A stretch of 46,137 bases of DNA, taken from NCBI GenBank assembly GCA_020049415.1, contig JAIFKV010000062.1:1-46137 (forward strand). Reading direction: 5' to 3'. The position numbers and the translations under genes were made by a program. This stretch comes from Betaproteobacteria bacterium. GTDB lineage: Bacteria; Pseudomonadota; Gammaproteobacteria; Burkholderiales; Thiobacillaceae. The notes below the pieces were generated by a model. The model was given only the letters and a program-made list of their open reading frames with translations. It was not told the origin of the DNA and ran no database searches. Position 1 is the stretch's first letter. Each line of letters begins with the position of its first letter. Below, one piece after another: positions 24,171 to 33,865 of the stretch.

Positions 24171-24722
24171 GATCTCTCCCCGTTCGGGGAAACCTTACCA
24201 GGAACGACGACAACCACAACTCGTCAATCAGTTTGGACCGAGGGATTAACCCTGGAAATGATTATTTGCTACTGCACCGCATTGCCTTTAACGCTGATCA
24301 ATGAGCTACAGGTGAACTTGGCTGAACACTACTGGGCACTGGGCGGATGCCAACGATCCCAACTTCACCGCTAGTCTCGACTTGGAGGAGGGCATGAAGT
24401 TGACGCCACCCGTGAACAATGCGGAATAGATGGACTGTATAGCCGATGAGCGGTACCAGTCACTGCCCAAGTTCTTGATCGTTGATAGTGACGCACTGCG
24501 AATGCGTCAGTGGTCCAGTAACGATGGGGATTTATGGCAGTTGATGAACCGAACGTTGCAATGAAGCTCGACAGAGCGATGTCTGTTGAAGATGTCATGG
24601 GCTGGTTGCCAATGAGATCGAAAAGAGACCGGAACTGCCTTAAATTGAAACGTAGAACCAAGCGTATAGCGAAACAACGTTAAATAAAAACAATAATGAA
24701 ATCAATTGTTTAATACGTTGGT
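24171..24722. other. Decayed DNA between transposase remnant and tRNA-Ser
   Basis: About 550 bases with no intact gene. One plus-strand frame (about 24319-24563) has an 80-codon run with a TAG inside; its latter part (LPKFLIVDSDALRMRQW) looks faintly like a Uma2-type nuclease end, but this is too weak to call. Lower GC content and the many stops suggest a degraded insertion at the 3' side of the tRNA gene. Just after the tRNA, CAACGT (24675-24680) and ACGTTG (24715-24720) form a weak dyad. Confidence 0.4.
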
Positions 24723-24815
24723 TGGCGGAGACGCAGGGATTCGAACCCTGGATCCAGTTTTTGACCGGATGCACCCTTAGCAGGGGTGTGCCTTCGACCA
24801 CTCGGCCACGTCTAG
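24723..24815 (-). tRNA. tRNA-Ser(GCU), with mismatched acceptor end
   Basis: Read on the minus strand it folds as a class II tRNA: D arm GCCGAGTGGTCGAAGGC, anticodon stem CACCC/GGGTG with loop CTGCTAA (anticodon GCT), a long variable arm (ATCCGGT/ACTGGAT), T arm CAGGG-TTCGAAT-CCCTG and an encoded CCA. Five acceptor pairs form (AGACG with CGTCT), but the first two 5' bases are C and T opposite C and C, instead of the expected GG. It follows lysC in the same direction, 39 bases away. It may be functional after repair, or it may be damaged. Confidence 0.88.
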
Positions 24816-24854
24816 AATAACCGCGCGGCTAGTTTAAAGCAATCCCGGAAAGCT

Positions 24855-26081
24855 TCAGGTGGGGGCTTTTTCGAGTTCGAAAGCCTGGTGCAGTGCGCGC
24901 ACGGCGAGTTCGGTGTATTTGTCGTCGACGACGACGGAGATTTTTATTTCTGAGGTGGAGATCATTTGCAGGTTGATGTTTTCCGCCGCCAGGGTGCCGA
25001 ACATCTTGCTGGCGACGCCAGCATGGGTGCGCATGCCGATGCCTACCAGCGATATTTTCGCAATTTTGTCGTCGCCAGTGACTTCACGTGCGCCAATCTC
25101 TGTTTTGACTTTGTTGAGCACTTCCATCGCTTTCTTGAATTCGGTGCGATGTACGGTGAAGGTGAAGTCAGTGGTGTTATTGGCGCCGACGTTCTGCACG
25201 ATCATGTCGACATCGATGTTGGCGTCGGCAACTGAGCCGAGAATCAATGCGGCAATGCCGGGTTTGTCGGGTACGCCAAGGACGGTGAGTTTGGCTTCGT
25301 CACGGTTGAAGGCGATGCCGGAGATGATCGGTTGTTCCATGTTTTCTTCCTCGAAAGTGATCAATGTGCCTTCGCCATCTTCTTGAAAGCTGGACAGCAC
25401 ACGCAATTTGACTTTGTATTTGCCGGCGAATTCGACTGAACGGATTTGCAGCACCTTGGAGCCCAGGCTGGCGAGTTCCAGCATTTCTTCGAACGTGATT
25501 TTGTCGAGTTTGCGAGCTTCCGGGACGATGCGCGGATCGGTGGTGTAAACGCCATCGACGTCGGTGTATATCTGACATTCATCGGCTTTAAGCGCTGCGG
25601 CGAGGGCAACGCCGGTGGTGTCCGAACCGCCTCGGCCGAGTGTGGTGATGTTGCCCTTTTCGTCGACTCCCTGGAATCCCGCCACGACGACAACTTGGCC
25701 GGAGTCAAGGTCCGCGCGCATGCGATCTTCGTCAATGGACAAGATACGGGCTTTGGTGTGGGCGTCATCGGTGACGATGCGGACCTGGGCTCCGGTGTAG
25801 CTTTTGGCTTTCAGGCCAAGATCTTTAAGTGCCATCGCCAACAGTGCGATGGTGACTTGCTCGCCAGTGGAGAGTAGTACATCCATCTCGCGAGGATCGG
25901 GGTCTTTCTGGATTTCTTTGGCCAAACCGATGAGCCGGTTGGTTTCGCCGGACATGGCGGATAGCACCACTATTACTTGATGCCCGAGCATTTTGAATTT
26001 GGCCACGCGCTCCGCGACATTGCGTATGCGTTCTATTGAGCCTACCGAGGTGCCACCGTATTTTTGGACTATTAGCGCCAT
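24855..26081 (-). CDS. lysC: Aspartate kinase
   Basis: This 408-residue aspartokinase catalyses the first step from aspartate towards lysine, threonine and methionine. It starts MALIVQKYGGTSVG, the nucleotide-binding signature. VVAGFQGVDEKGNITTLGRGGSDTT is the kinase centre, and two C-terminal ACT domains (GVPDKPGIAALILG and SLVGIGMRTHAGVASKMFGTLA) give feedback control by lysine and threonine. The ATG at 26081 was chosen because the family always starts at this point; the frame is open a further 66 residues without similarity. Length matches the monofunctional beta/gamma-proteobacterial form. Confidence 0.97.
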   Translation of the reverse strand: MALIVQKYGGTSVGSIERIRNVAERVAKFKMLGHQVIVVLSAMSGETNRLIGLAKEIQKDPDPREMDVLLSTGEQVTIALLAMALKDLGLKAKSYTGAQVRIVTDDAHTKARILSIDEDRMRADLDSGQVVVVAGFQGVDEKGNITTLGRGGSDTTGVALAAALKADECQIYTDVDGVYTTDPRIVPEARKLDKITFEEMLELASLGSKVLQIRSVEFAGKYKVKLRVLSSFQEDGEGTLITFEEENMEQPIISGIAFNRDEAKLTVLGVPDKPGIAALILGSVADANIDVDMIVQNVGANNTTDFTFTVHRTEFKKAMEVLNKVKTEIGAREVTGDDKIAKISLVGIGMRTHAGVASKMFGTLAAENINLQMISTSEIKISVVVDDKYTELAVRALHQAFELEKAPT

Positions 26082-26218
26082 GATTGTGGGAGTTGAACGA
26101 AAGGAATGGATTCTACAGGAGGCGGACTTTGCGTCGATATTGTGGCATTGAAGTTGAAACTCTTGCCGGTCATCAGTAGTCTTAGCTTCCGTTTCTAACT
26201 TGTAGTGGAGCTTTACCA

Positions 26219-26914
26219 ATGAATACTCGATTCGACAATGCTGTGCGTGTGGATGGCGCCATTGCCGTTGATCAGCCAAACCGGGTGCTGCGTAATACCT
26301 ACATGATGCTGGGTTTGACGATGATTCCGACGGTGATCGGGGCTGTTTTTGGCATGAGCCTGAACTTTACCTTGGCCGCCGAACATCCTTTCATGTTCGC
26401 CATCGGCATGATGGCGGTAATGATGGGGCTGTTTTTTGCCATTAACGCGAATCGTGACAGTGGCTTGGGTGTGGTGTTGTTGTTGGTGCTTACCGGTTTT
26501 ATGGGGGTGATGCTCGGGCCGATTCTGCAAACAGCGTTGAATCTAAGAAATGGTGCCGAGATTGTCGGCCTGGCTGCGGGGGGCACTGGTGCAATCTTTT
26601 TGACTTTGGCTGGTATTGCCACGACAACCAAGAAAGACTTCAGCTTTCTTGGCAAGTTCTTGATGGTGGGAATCGTGCTGTTGATTCTGGCTAGCCTGGC
26701 AAACATTTTCTTCCAGATCCCGGCGTTGGCACTGACGCTTTCTGCTGTTGCTATTTTGCTGTTCTCCGGCTTTTTGCTGTACGACGTTAGCCGTGTGGTG
26801 AATGGCGGCGAGACCAACTATGTGATGGCGACGCTGGCGATTTATCTGGACATCTACAATATTTTTGTCAATCTGCTGCAATTGTTGATGGCCTTTATGG
26901 GCGATCGCGACTGA
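26219..26914 (+). CDS. yccA: Bax inhibitor-1/YccA family membrane protein
   Basis: The 231-residue protein has seven hydrophobic segments and the BI-1 family C-terminus (FSGFLLYDVSRVVNGGETNYVMATLAIYLDIYNIFVNLLQLL), which includes the conserved aspartates thought to gate ion leak. YccA in E. coli is a substrate and modulator of the FtsH protease. The gene is monocistronic: it diverges from lysC and ends in a strong terminator. Confidence 0.93.
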   Translation: MNTRFDNAVRVDGAIAVDQPNRVLRNTYMMLGLTMIPTVIGAVFGMSLNFTLAAEHPFMFAIGMMAVMMGLFFAINANRDSGLGVVLLLVLTGFMGVMLGPILQTALNLRNGAEIVGLAAGGTGAIFLTLAGIATTTKKDFSFLGKFLMVGIVLLILASLANIFFQIPALALTLSAVAILLFSGFLLYDVSRVVNGGETNYVMATLAIYLDIYNIFVNLLQLLMAFMGDRD

Positions 26915-26932
26915 TTCCATCTGGTTGTAACC

Positions 26933-26971
26933 GGGGCGGCTGGGGAGACCTGAGCCGCCCCTTTTTTATTT
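26933..26971 (+). terminator. Rho-independent terminator after yccA
   Basis: GGGGCGGC (26933-26940) pairs perfectly with GCCGCCCC (26954-26961) around a 13-base loop, followed by TTTTTTATTT. It lies just before the pdxA start codon, so pdxA needs a promoter within or after this sequence, or read-through. Confidence 0.93.
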
Positions 26972-26977
26972 GTTGCC

Positions 26978-27955
26978 ATGTATAAAAATCCCCCTTTGGT
27001 TTTGACTGCTGGTGAGCCTGCTGGAATTGGTCCGGATTTGTGCGTCTTGCTGGCGCAGTCGAATTTTGCCGGGCAGGTTGTGATCTTGGCGGATCGTGAT
27101 GTCGTCGCTGCTCGCGCGGCTATGTTGGGCCTGTTGTTTGATGCGCCGGATTACAGTCCGGGCAGCGATGCGCGGTTGAGCCTTCTGCACATGCCGGTTG
27201 TCACGCCCGTAAAGCCGGGCCAACTTGATCAGCGCAATGCATTTTATATATTGGATACTTTGCGCAGGGCGGTGGCGGGATGCATGAGCGGTGAGTTTGC
27301 CGGTTTGGTGACCGGGCCGGTGCATAAGGGGGTTATCAATCAGGCTGGTATTGCATTTACCGGGCATACCGAATTTTTGGCTGAACTGACCGATACGCCT
27401 CATGTGGTGATGATGTTGATGGGCGGCGGAATGCGGGTGGCGCTGGCAACGACTCATTTACCCTTGCGTGAGGTGGCGGACGCCATCACGCCAACAGGCT
27501 TGTTGGAAACATTGTCTATTTTGCATGGCGCATTGCGCCGCGATTTTGGTCTTTCCGAGCCGCTTATTTTGGTCGCTGGGCTGAATCCGCATGCAGGCGA
27601 AAGTGGTCATTTAGGACGCGAGGAAATTGAAGTGATTGAACCGGTATTGCAGCAATTACGTGGCGAGGGCATGCATCTGGTTGGTCCACTGCCGGCCGAT
27701 ACTTTGTTTCAGAAGAAGAATCTTGCTGTCGCCGACGCGGTTTTGGCGATGTATCACGATCAAGGTTTGCCGGTGTTGAAGCATGCGAGTTTCGGCGAAG
27801 GCGTCAACATCACGTTAGGCTTACCGATTGTGCGTACTTCAGTCGATCACGGCACTGCGCTGGATCTCGCTGGAACGGGTGAGATCAACGCGGGGAGTCT
27901 GCGTGTGGCGATTGATGCGGCTTGGTCTATGGCGCGCAATCGGATGGTTGCATGA
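26978..27955 (+). CDS. pdxA: 4-hydroxythreonine-4-phosphate dehydrogenase
   Basis: The 325-residue enzyme of pyridoxal phosphate synthesis oxidises 4-phosphohydroxy-threonine with NAD. Family signatures: [13 protein letters not shown] at the start, [24 protein letters not shown] (metal His), [42 protein letters not shown] and [16 protein letters not shown]. No ribosome site is evident before the ATG and the yccA terminator ends seven bases before it. It overlaps rsmA by four bases, the usual pdxA-rsmA pairing. Confidence 0.96.
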   Translation: MYKNPPLVLTAGEPAGIGPDLCVLLAQSNFAGQVVILADRDVVAARAAMLGLLFDAPDYSPGSDARLSLLHMPVVTPVKPGQLDQRNAFYILDTLRRAVAGCMSGEFAGLVTGPVHKGVINQAGIAFTGHTEFLAELTDTPHVVMMLMGGGMRVALATTHLPLREVADAITPTGLLETLSILHGALRRDFGLSEPLILVAGLNPHAGESGHLGREEIEVIEPVLQQLRGEGMHLVGPLPADTLFQKKNLAVADAVLAMYHDQGLPVLKHASFGEGVNITLGLPIVRTSVDHGTALDLAGTGEINAGSLRVAIDAAWSMARNRMVA

Positions 27956-28764
27956 TTGGGAATTCGACACGTCAGGCCCTGCCTAAAGCCAAAAAATCAC
28001 TGGGACAGCACTTTCTGGTCGATACGCATTACATTGAGCGGATCGTTGCCGCGATTCGGCCAGTGGCGGGCGATCTGATGGTGGAAATCGGCCCCGGTCC
28101 CGGGGCGCTCACACGCCCCTTGTTACAGACGTTGCCGCATCTTGATGTTGTGGAGGTTGATCGAGAGATGGTGGCGCGGTTGCAAGCGGAGTTTCCGCCA
28201 GATCGACTCACTGTCCATGCGGAGGACGCACTGACGTTCAACTTCGCGAGCTTGGGCGCTGGGGGCGTTCCAATTTTGCGAGTGGTCGGCAACCTGCCTT
28301 ACAACATTTCCTCGCCGTTGCTGTTTCATTTGGCGGCAAGCGCGGAATCGATTGTTGACATGACTTTTATGTTGCAGAAAGAGGTGGTCGACCGCATGGC
28401 AGCTTCTCCCGATACGCCAGACTACGGGCGGCTATCGGTGATGCTGCAATCTCGGTTCAAGGTGACCAAGTTATTCACCGTGCCGCCCGGTGCGTTTCAA
28501 CCGCCGCCCAAGGTTGATTCCGCCATCGTGCGTTTGACGCCATTGCCGTTGCCGGCAGTACCTTATCGCGATGCGAAGATTTTTGCCGAAGTGGTAGCGC
28601 GTGCTTTCGGTCAACGTCGCAAGACGCTGCGCAACACCCTGAAAGGACGTGTGGATGACGCTCTGTTTGCCGAGTTGGGCATAGATCCGCGTCGGCGCGG
28701 CGAGACCTTGTCCGTATACGAGTTCGCGGCATTGGCGAATCGCCTGGAACCGGCTACTGGTTAA
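27952..28764 (+). CDS. rsmA: 16S rRNA adenine dimethyltransferase
   Basis: The 270-residue KsgA-type enzyme dimethylates two adenosines near the 3' end of 16S rRNA. It contains [11 protein letters not shown], the SAM motif [27 protein letters not shown], the catalytic [14 protein letters not shown] and [14 protein letters not shown]. The start overlaps the pdxA stop. An in-frame start 10 codons upstream lies within pdxA and is less likely. ccoI begins 10 bases later, so transcription could run on into it. Confidence 0.97.
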   Translation: MIGNSTRQALPKAKKSLGQHFLVDTHYIERIVAAIRPVAGDLMVEIGPGPGALTRPLLQTLPHLDVVEVDREMVARLQAEFPPDRLTVHAEDALTFNFASLGAGGVPILRVVGNLPYNISSPLLFHLAASAESIVDMTFMLQKEVVDRMAASPDTPDYGRLSVMLQSRFKVTKLFTVPPGAFQPPPKVDSAIVRLTPLPLPAVPYRDAKIFAEVVARAFGQRRKTLRNTLKGRVDDALFAELGIDPRRRGETLSVYEFAALANRLEPATG

Positions 28765-28774
28765 AATAGCGCTT

Positions 28775-31228
28775 ATGAATCAATCCAACTCAGCCGCCGC
28801 CTGTTTTCATTGCGGTGAACCGGTTCCGCCCGGCGCAAAATATTTCATCCTTTATGAAGGTAACAACCAACCCGCATGCTGTATCGGCTGCCAAGCGGTG
28901 GGGCAGACCATTATCGATTCAGGTAATGCTGATTACTACCGGCTCCGCACCGATATGCCGAAAACGGCGGAAGCCGCGCTGGAGGAGTTGAAGAACCTCA
29001 AGCTCTACGATTTACCGGAAGTGCAGAACAGTTTTGTAAAGAGCGAGGGCGATGATGGCCAGATCCGCGAAGCAAATTTGATTCTGGAAGGGATCGTCTG
29101 CGCTGCATGCGTGTGGTTGAACGAACGTCATTTACACCAATTACCCGGTGTTCTGGCGGCGGATATCAACTTTTCCACCCACCGCGCGCGCGTACGTTGG
29201 GACGCCAGTCGCATCCAACTTTCGGACATTCTCAAGAGCATTCAGGACATCGGTTATCTGGCGTATCCATTCGATGCCGGTCGTCAGGAGGAGTTGTTCC
29301 GTAAAGAGCGCAATACCGCAATTCGACGCCTCGCGATTGCCGGTCTCGGCATGATGCAGGTAATGATGTACGCAGTGCCCGCCTATATGGCGGATGAGGG
29401 AACGATGACCAGCGATATCGAGGCGCTGATGCGTTTCGCAAGCTTGATGCTGACAACCCCAGTGGTTTTTTATTCTGCCTGGCCGTTTTTTCAAGGGGCT
29501 TGGCGCGATTTGAAGCTCAAGCGGGCGGGTATGGATGTGCCGGTCGCGTTGGGGGTCGGCGCGGCCTATCTGGCAAGCATCTATGGCACTTTTATCGGCA
29601 GTGCCGAGGTGTACTTTGATGCAGTCACGATGTTTGTTTTCTTCCTGCTCACGGGGCGTTTCCTGGAAATGAGTGCGCGCAAGAGTTCGGCTGAAGCGGC
29701 TGAAAGCTTGATCAAACTGATTCCCGCCGCAGCAATGCGCCTGCCCGGATATCCGCAAACGCGTGAAGAGGAAATGGTTGCAGCGGTCAGGCTAATGGCT
29801 GGCGATCATGTTTTGATTGGACCTGGCGAGAGTTTTCCGGCTGACGGCAGTGTGGTTGAAGGTGCTTCCAGCGTTGATGAGTCGCTGCTGACGGGCGAGT
29901 CGCTGCCGGTTTCTAAACATGCAACCAGCCCCGTCATCGGGGGCACCATCAATCTGGAAAGTCCGCTCGTGGTGCGCGTCGAGAAGGTCGGTCCGGATAC
30001 AGTGTTGTCGGGGATTGTGCGATTGCTGGATCGTGCGCTGGCCGAGAAGCCTCGCATGGCACAAATTGCTGATCGAGTCGCCGGATGGTTCGTGTTTTCC
30101 TTATTGCTGGTTGCCGCCACTGTCGCGGGGATCTGGTATTGGGTCGACGCCTCGCGTGCGTTCTGGATCACCGTTTCCGTGTTGGTGGTGTCTTGCCCGT
30201 GTGCGCTTGCGTTGGCGACGCCGGCTGCGTTGACTGCGGCATTGGGGCGTTTGACCCGACTTGGATTGCTTTCGACGCGCGGCCATGCGCTGGAAACGCT
30301 CGCGCACGCGACGGATTTTGTTTTCGACAAGACGGGAACGCTGACCACCGGCAAGTTCAGCTTGCTGGATATGGAGGTGCTGCAAACGCATCGAATGGAT
30401 CGTCAGCAGGTGCTTGCCTTTGCGCATGCCCTGGAACAGGGGGCGACTCACCCGGTGGCGGCTGCGTTGCGTGAAGCCGCAGGCGTGGCGGCCGGGGTGT
30501 CAATCGTCGCGGCGGAAAATCTGAGTTACATCCCCGGTCAGGGGGTCAGCGGGCAGATCGAAGGGAGAATCTATCGCTTGGGTGCGCCGGGTTTTCTTGG
30601 TGACGCGCCAGCGCAAGGAAGATTTTCGGTCGGAGCCTCTCTGGTTGGTTTGGCTGATGAATCGGGCGTCCTGGCCTGGTTTGCGCTGGGAGATGCGTTG
30701 CGGCCGCAGGCGCGGCAATTAATCGACGATTTGAAACATCTAGGGGTGCGTTTGCACCTCTATTCAGGTGATCGTGATGCAAACGTGCAGGCGATGGCGC
30801 GTGAACTAGGTATCGATGACGCGCATGGCGACCTGCTGCCAGAGGATAAACTTGCGGCAGTGCGCAAGATGCAGCAAGCCGGAGCCATCGTCGCAATGAC
30901 CGGCGATGGTGTGAATGACGCGCCGGTGCTGGCGCAGGCGCAAGTTTCGATCGCTGTCGACCAGGGTGCTGAAGCGGCGCAGGCAGCTGCGGATATGGTG
31001 TTGTTGTCAAGCGAGATCGGTCGACTGGCGGATGGCGTCAAGTTGGCGCGCAAGGCGCAAGGTGTGATCCGGCAGAATTTGGCTTGGTCAATTTTTTATA
31101 ACATGATCGCCATTCCTGCCGCCGCGATGGGCTATGTGACACCCTGGATGGCAGGTATCGGCATGTCGCTTTCTTCGTTGCTGGTCGTGCTTAATGCAAT
31201 GCGTTTGTCACGCATCAGTAAAAATTGA
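28775..31228 (+). CDS. ccoI: Copper P1B-type ATPase for cbb3 oxidase assembly
   Basis: The 817-residue FixI/CcoI-type copper exporter supplies copper to the cbb3 oxidase. The N-terminus has an extra cysteine-rich part (CFHCGEPVP, CCIGCQA) typical of this subgroup, followed by an HMA-like domain with CAAC (about residue 110). About eight membrane helices follow. SCPCAL is the metal-transport motif, DKTGTLTTGKF the phosphorylated aspartate, GESLPVSK the TGES-like actuator and GDGVNDAPVL the hinge. It is the first gene of the cbb3 cluster, in the same direction as rsmA. Confidence 0.96.
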   Translation: MNQSNSAAACFHCGEPVPPGAKYFILYEGNNQPACCIGCQAVGQTIIDSGNADYYRLRTDMPKTAEAALEELKNLKLYDLPEVQNSFVKSEGDDGQIREANLILEGIVCAACVWLNERHLHQLPGVLAADINFSTHRARVRWDASRIQLSDILKSIQDIGYLAYPFDAGRQEELFRKERNTAIRRLAIAGLGMMQVMMYAVPAYMADEGTMTSDIEALMRFASLMLTTPVVFYSAWPFFQGAWRDLKLKRAGMDVPVALGVGAAYLASIYGTFIGSAEVYFDAVTMFVFFLLTGRFLEMSARKSSAEAAESLIKLIPAAAMRLPGYPQTREEEMVAAVRLMAGDHVLIGPGESFPADGSVVEGASSVDESLLTGESLPVSKHATSPVIGGTINLESPLVVRVEKVGPDTVLSGIVRLLDRALAEKPRMAQIADRVAGWFVFSLLLVAATVAGIWYWVDASRAFWITVSVLVVSCPCALALATPAALTAALGRLTRLGLLSTRGHALETLAHATDFVFDKTGTLTTGKFSLLDMEVLQTHRMDRQQVLAFAHALEQGATHPVAAALREAAGVAAGVSIVAAENLSYIPGQGVSGQIEGRIYRLGAPGFLGDAPAQGRFSVGASLVGLADESGVLAWFALGDALRPQARQLIDDLKHLGVRLHLYSGDRDANVQAMARELGIDDAHGDLLPEDKLAAVRKMQQAGAIVAMTGDGVNDAPVLAQAQVSIAVDQGAEAAQAAADMVLLSSEIGRLADGVKLARKAQGVIRQNLAWSIFYNMIAIPAAAMGYVTPWMAGIGMSLSSLLVVLNAMRLSRISKN

Positions 31229-31309
31229 ATGCGTGAGTCCATAAGGAATTTTGATTATCTCTTTGTGCTAGGTCACAAATACTATCTGCCACCTTAATAA
31301 AGTCAGCCT

Positions 31310-31510
31310 ATGGACATTCTTTATCTGTTGATCCCGCTCAGTCTGGTTTTCGTCGCAGTCATCGCTGTTGTGTTTCTGTGGGCGGTCAAGAGCGGGCAGT
31401 TTGAAGACATGGAGGGACCCGCGCACCGCATACTTATGGATGATGAATTGCCTAAACAAGCCACAAAAAATTTATCTTCGAAGCAACCTGAAGATGTAAG
31501 TGTTCGTTGA
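31310..31510 (+). CDS. ccoS: cbb3 oxidase maturation protein CcoS
   Basis: The 66-residue protein has one N-terminal membrane helix (LYLLIPLSLVFVAVIAVVFLWAVKSGQFEDMEGPAHRIL); the last part, FEDMEGPAHRIL, is the conserved CcoS motif. CcoS is needed for cofactor insertion in the cbb3 oxidase. It lies between ccoI and ccoN, and its stop codon overlaps the FNR/ANR box for ccoN. Confidence 0.95.
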   Translation: MDILYLLIPLSLVFVAVIAVVFLWAVKSGQFEDMEGPAHRILMDDELPKQATKNLSSKQPEDVSVR

Positions 31511-31520
31511 CATATATCAA
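31507..31520 (+). promoter_or_regulatory. FNR/ANR box before ccoN
   Basis: TTGACATATATCAA matches the FNR/ANR consensus TTGAT-N4-ATCAA with a single difference. It overlaps the ccoS stop and lies 78 bases before ccoN. At the usual -41.5 position it would put transcription start near 31555, with a TTTATT-like -10 near 31546. This fits micro-oxic induction of the oxidase genes. Confidence 0.75.
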
Positions 31521-31597
31521 GTGTCTATTTAGGATTTGAATGTCGTTTATTCGGCCTTTGTTTTTCAACCCAGCCTGTATCGCTTAAGGAGACCCGT

Positions 31598-33028
31598 ATG
31601 GAAGCAACATACAACTATAAGGTCGTCCGCCAGTTCGCCATCATGACTATCGTGTGGGGAATTGTCGGTATGCTGGTCGGTGTACTTATTGCCGCTCAGC
31701 TCATCTGGCCCGATTTAACCAAGGACCTTGGTCCTTTGGCGCCCTTTCTTTCATACGGACGTTTACGTCCTCTGCATACCAACGCGGTAATTTTTGCGTT
31801 TGGTGGATCGGCGTTGTTTGCCACTTCACTCTATGTTGTTCAGCGCACCTGTCAGACTCGGGTGTTGTCCGACGGGCTGGCTTCCTTTGTGTTCTGGGGC
31901 TGGCAACTGGTCATTCTTCTCGCAGCAATTACTTTGCCAATGGGTTATACATCCAGCAAGGAATATGCCGAACTGGAGTGGCCGATTGACATCCTGATCG
32001 CTGTCGTCTGGGTCGCTTATGGGGTGTTGTTCTTTGGTACCGTCATCAAGCGCAAGACCAAGCATATCTACGTAGCCAACTGGTTCTTCGGTGCTTACAT
32101 CATCACTATTGCCTTGCTGCATATTGTTAATAGTGCTGAACTGCCGGTGACAATGACCAAGTCCTACTCGGCTTACGCTGGGGTGCATGACGCCATGGTG
32201 CAGTGGTGGTATGGTCATAACGCCGTCGGGTTCTTCCTCACCACCGCCTTCCTGGGCATGATGTATTACTTCATTCCGAAGCAGGCTGGTCGCCCAATTT
32301 TCTCCTATCGTTTGTCCATCGTTCACTTCTGGGCGCTGAACTTCATCTATATGTGGGCGGGTCCGCACCATCTGATGTACACCGCGCTTCCCGACTGGGC
32401 GCAGTCTCTCGGCATGGTGTTCTCGCTGATGCTGATCGCTCCGAGCTGGGGCGGCATGATGAACGGCATCATGACCCTGTCTGGCGCTTGGCATAAGCTG
32501 CGTACCGACCCGATCTTGAAGTTCCTGATCACTGCGATGTCCTTCTATGGCATGTCGACCTTTGAAGGCCCGATGATGTCGGTGAAGACGGTCAATGCGC
32601 TGTCTCATTACACCGAATGGACTGTTGGTCACGTCCACTCCGGCGCACTGGGCTGGGTAGCGATGATCTCGATTGGCTCTCTGTATCACCTCATCCCGCG
32701 TTTGTTCGGGCGTGAAGAGATGTTCAGCATCAAGTTGATCAACACCCACTTCTGGATGTCAACCATTGGTGTCGTGCTCTACATCGCTGCATTGTGGATT
32801 GCCGGTGTTGCACAAGGCTTGATGTGGCGTGCTACCAACACGGATGGCACCCTGACCTACAGTTTTGCTCAGTCGGTCAATGCCATGTATCCGTTCTATA
32901 CCATCCGACTGATCGGCGGTGGCTTGTTCTTTGCCGGCATGTTGCTGATGGCTTACAACGTTTGGAAGACCATCGCTGCGGGCAAGGCTGTCAACGATGC
33001 CCGTATCCCAGAAGCCGTTGCGGCCTGA
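31598..33028 (+). CDS. ccoN: Cytochrome cbb3 oxidase subunit I
   Basis: The 476-residue protein is the catalytic subunit with 12 membrane helices, carrying low-spin haem b and the b3-CuB centre. Histidine ligands sit in [52 protein letters not shown] and [15 protein letters not shown]. It reduces oxygen with high affinity and pumps protons. The start follows an AAGGAG ribosome site. It forms the operon ccoNOQP. Confidence 0.98.
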   Translation: MEATYNYKVVRQFAIMTIVWGIVGMLVGVLIAAQLIWPDLTKDLGPLAPFLSYGRLRPLHTNAVIFAFGGSALFATSLYVVQRTCQTRVLSDGLASFVFWGWQLVILLAAITLPMGYTSSKEYAELEWPIDILIAVVWVAYGVLFFGTVIKRKTKHIYVANWFFGAYIITIALLHIVNSAELPVTMTKSYSAYAGVHDAMVQWWYGHNAVGFFLTTAFLGMMYYFIPKQAGRPIFSYRLSIVHFWALNFIYMWAGPHHLMYTALPDWAQSLGMVFSLMLIAPSWGGMMNGIMTLSGAWHKLRTDPILKFLITAMSFYGMSTFEGPMMSVKTVNALSHYTEWTVGHVHSGALGWVAMISIGSLYHLIPRLFGREEMFSIKLINTHFWMSTIGVVLYIAALWIAGVAQGLMWRATNTDGTLTYSFAQSVNAMYPFYTIRLIGGGLFFAGMLLMAYNVWKTIAAGKAVNDARIPEAVAA

Positions 33029-33046
33029 TGAACAAGGAGACTGAAT

Positions 33047-33661
33047 ATGTTTTCGCATAAGGCTTTAGAAAAGAACATCGGCTGGTTGATGGTTCTGACA
33101 TTTGTTGTCGTCTCCGTGGGTGGCTTGGTGCAGATCGTGCCGCTGTTTTTCCAAAAGTCGACTACCCAGCCGGTTGAAGGGCTCATGCCTTACAACGCAC
33201 TGGAATTGACTGGACGGGATATCTACATCAGGGAAGGTTGTGTTGGTTGCCATTCCCAGATGGTGCGTCCGTTCCGTGCTGAAACCGAACGGTATGGCCA
33301 CTTCTCGGTGGCGGGCGAGTTTACTTACGATCGCCCGTTCCTCTGGGGATCCAAACGTACCGGCCCGGATCTGCATCGTGTCGGCGGTCGTTATTCGGAT
33401 AACTGGCATTACACCCACATGATGAATCCGCGTGATGTGGTGCCTGAATCCAACATGCCTGCTTATCCCTGGTTGGCTGATGCTGCTGCGGATGCCTCCA
33501 CCATCCAGAAAAAGATGACTGTGCTCAAGAGTTGGGCCGGGCATCCATATACGGATGAGGAGATCGCCCAAGCACCGGAAATGTTGCAAGGCAAGTCCGA
33601 GATGGATGCGCTGATCGCCTACCTGCAAGTGCTGGGCACTCACGCACCCAAGGCCAAGTGA
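33047..33661 (+). CDS. ccoO: Cytochrome cbb3 oxidase subunit II
   Basis: The 204-residue membrane-anchored monohaem cytochrome c passes electrons from CcoP to CcoN. One N-terminal helix is followed by the haem site [14 protein letters not shown] and the family segment [32 protein letters not shown] (conserved throughout), with Met ligand candidates in [10 protein letters not shown]. It begins 18 bases after ccoN. Confidence 0.98.
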   Translation: MFSHKALEKNIGWLMVLTFVVVSVGGLVQIVPLFFQKSTTQPVEGLMPYNALELTGRDIYIREGCVGCHSQMVRPFRAETERYGHFSVAGEFTYDRPFLWGSKRTGPDLHRVGGRYSDNWHYTHMMNPRDVVPESNMPAYPWLADAAADASTIQKKMTVLKSWAGHPYTDEEIAQAPEMLQGKSEMDALIAYLQVLGTHAPKAK

Positions 33662-33662
33662 T

Positions 33663-33824
33663 ATGGATGCGGGCCTCCTCGGTTCTATAGTGACTGTCGT
33701 CTTCTTCATATTGTTTATTGCCATCCTTGTGTGGGCGTTTTATCGAGGTAACAAGAAGAAGTTCGAAGATGCTGGCAACCTCCCATTCCAGGAGGATGCA
33801 GATGAGGTCCGCAAACCGGATTGA
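33663..33824 (+). CDS. ccoQ: Cytochrome cbb3 oxidase small subunit CcoQ
   Basis: A 53-residue frame begins one base after the ccoO stop. It has one membrane helix (VTVVFFILFIAILVWAFY) and the conserved cytosolic end with KKKFEDAGNLPFQED, as in CcoQ/FixQ. CcoQ stabilises the assembled oxidase. The position between ccoO and ccoP confirms the call. Confidence 0.95.
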   Translation: MDAGLLGSIVTVVFFILFIAILVWAFYRGNKKKFEDAGNLPFQEDADEVRKPD

Positions 33825-33865
33825 CCACGCGTCGATTTCATTAGTCGATTCATTAGGAGAGACAC

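Noticed and set aside
24319..24563. Uma2-like nuclease fragment
   Set aside because: Only a short stretch resembles the family end, with a stop codon inside; evidence too weak to call a pseudogene.
31240..31309. Possible second FNR box before ccoS (TTGAT at about 31250)
   Set aside because: The right half site is missing: TCTTT stands where ATCAA is required.
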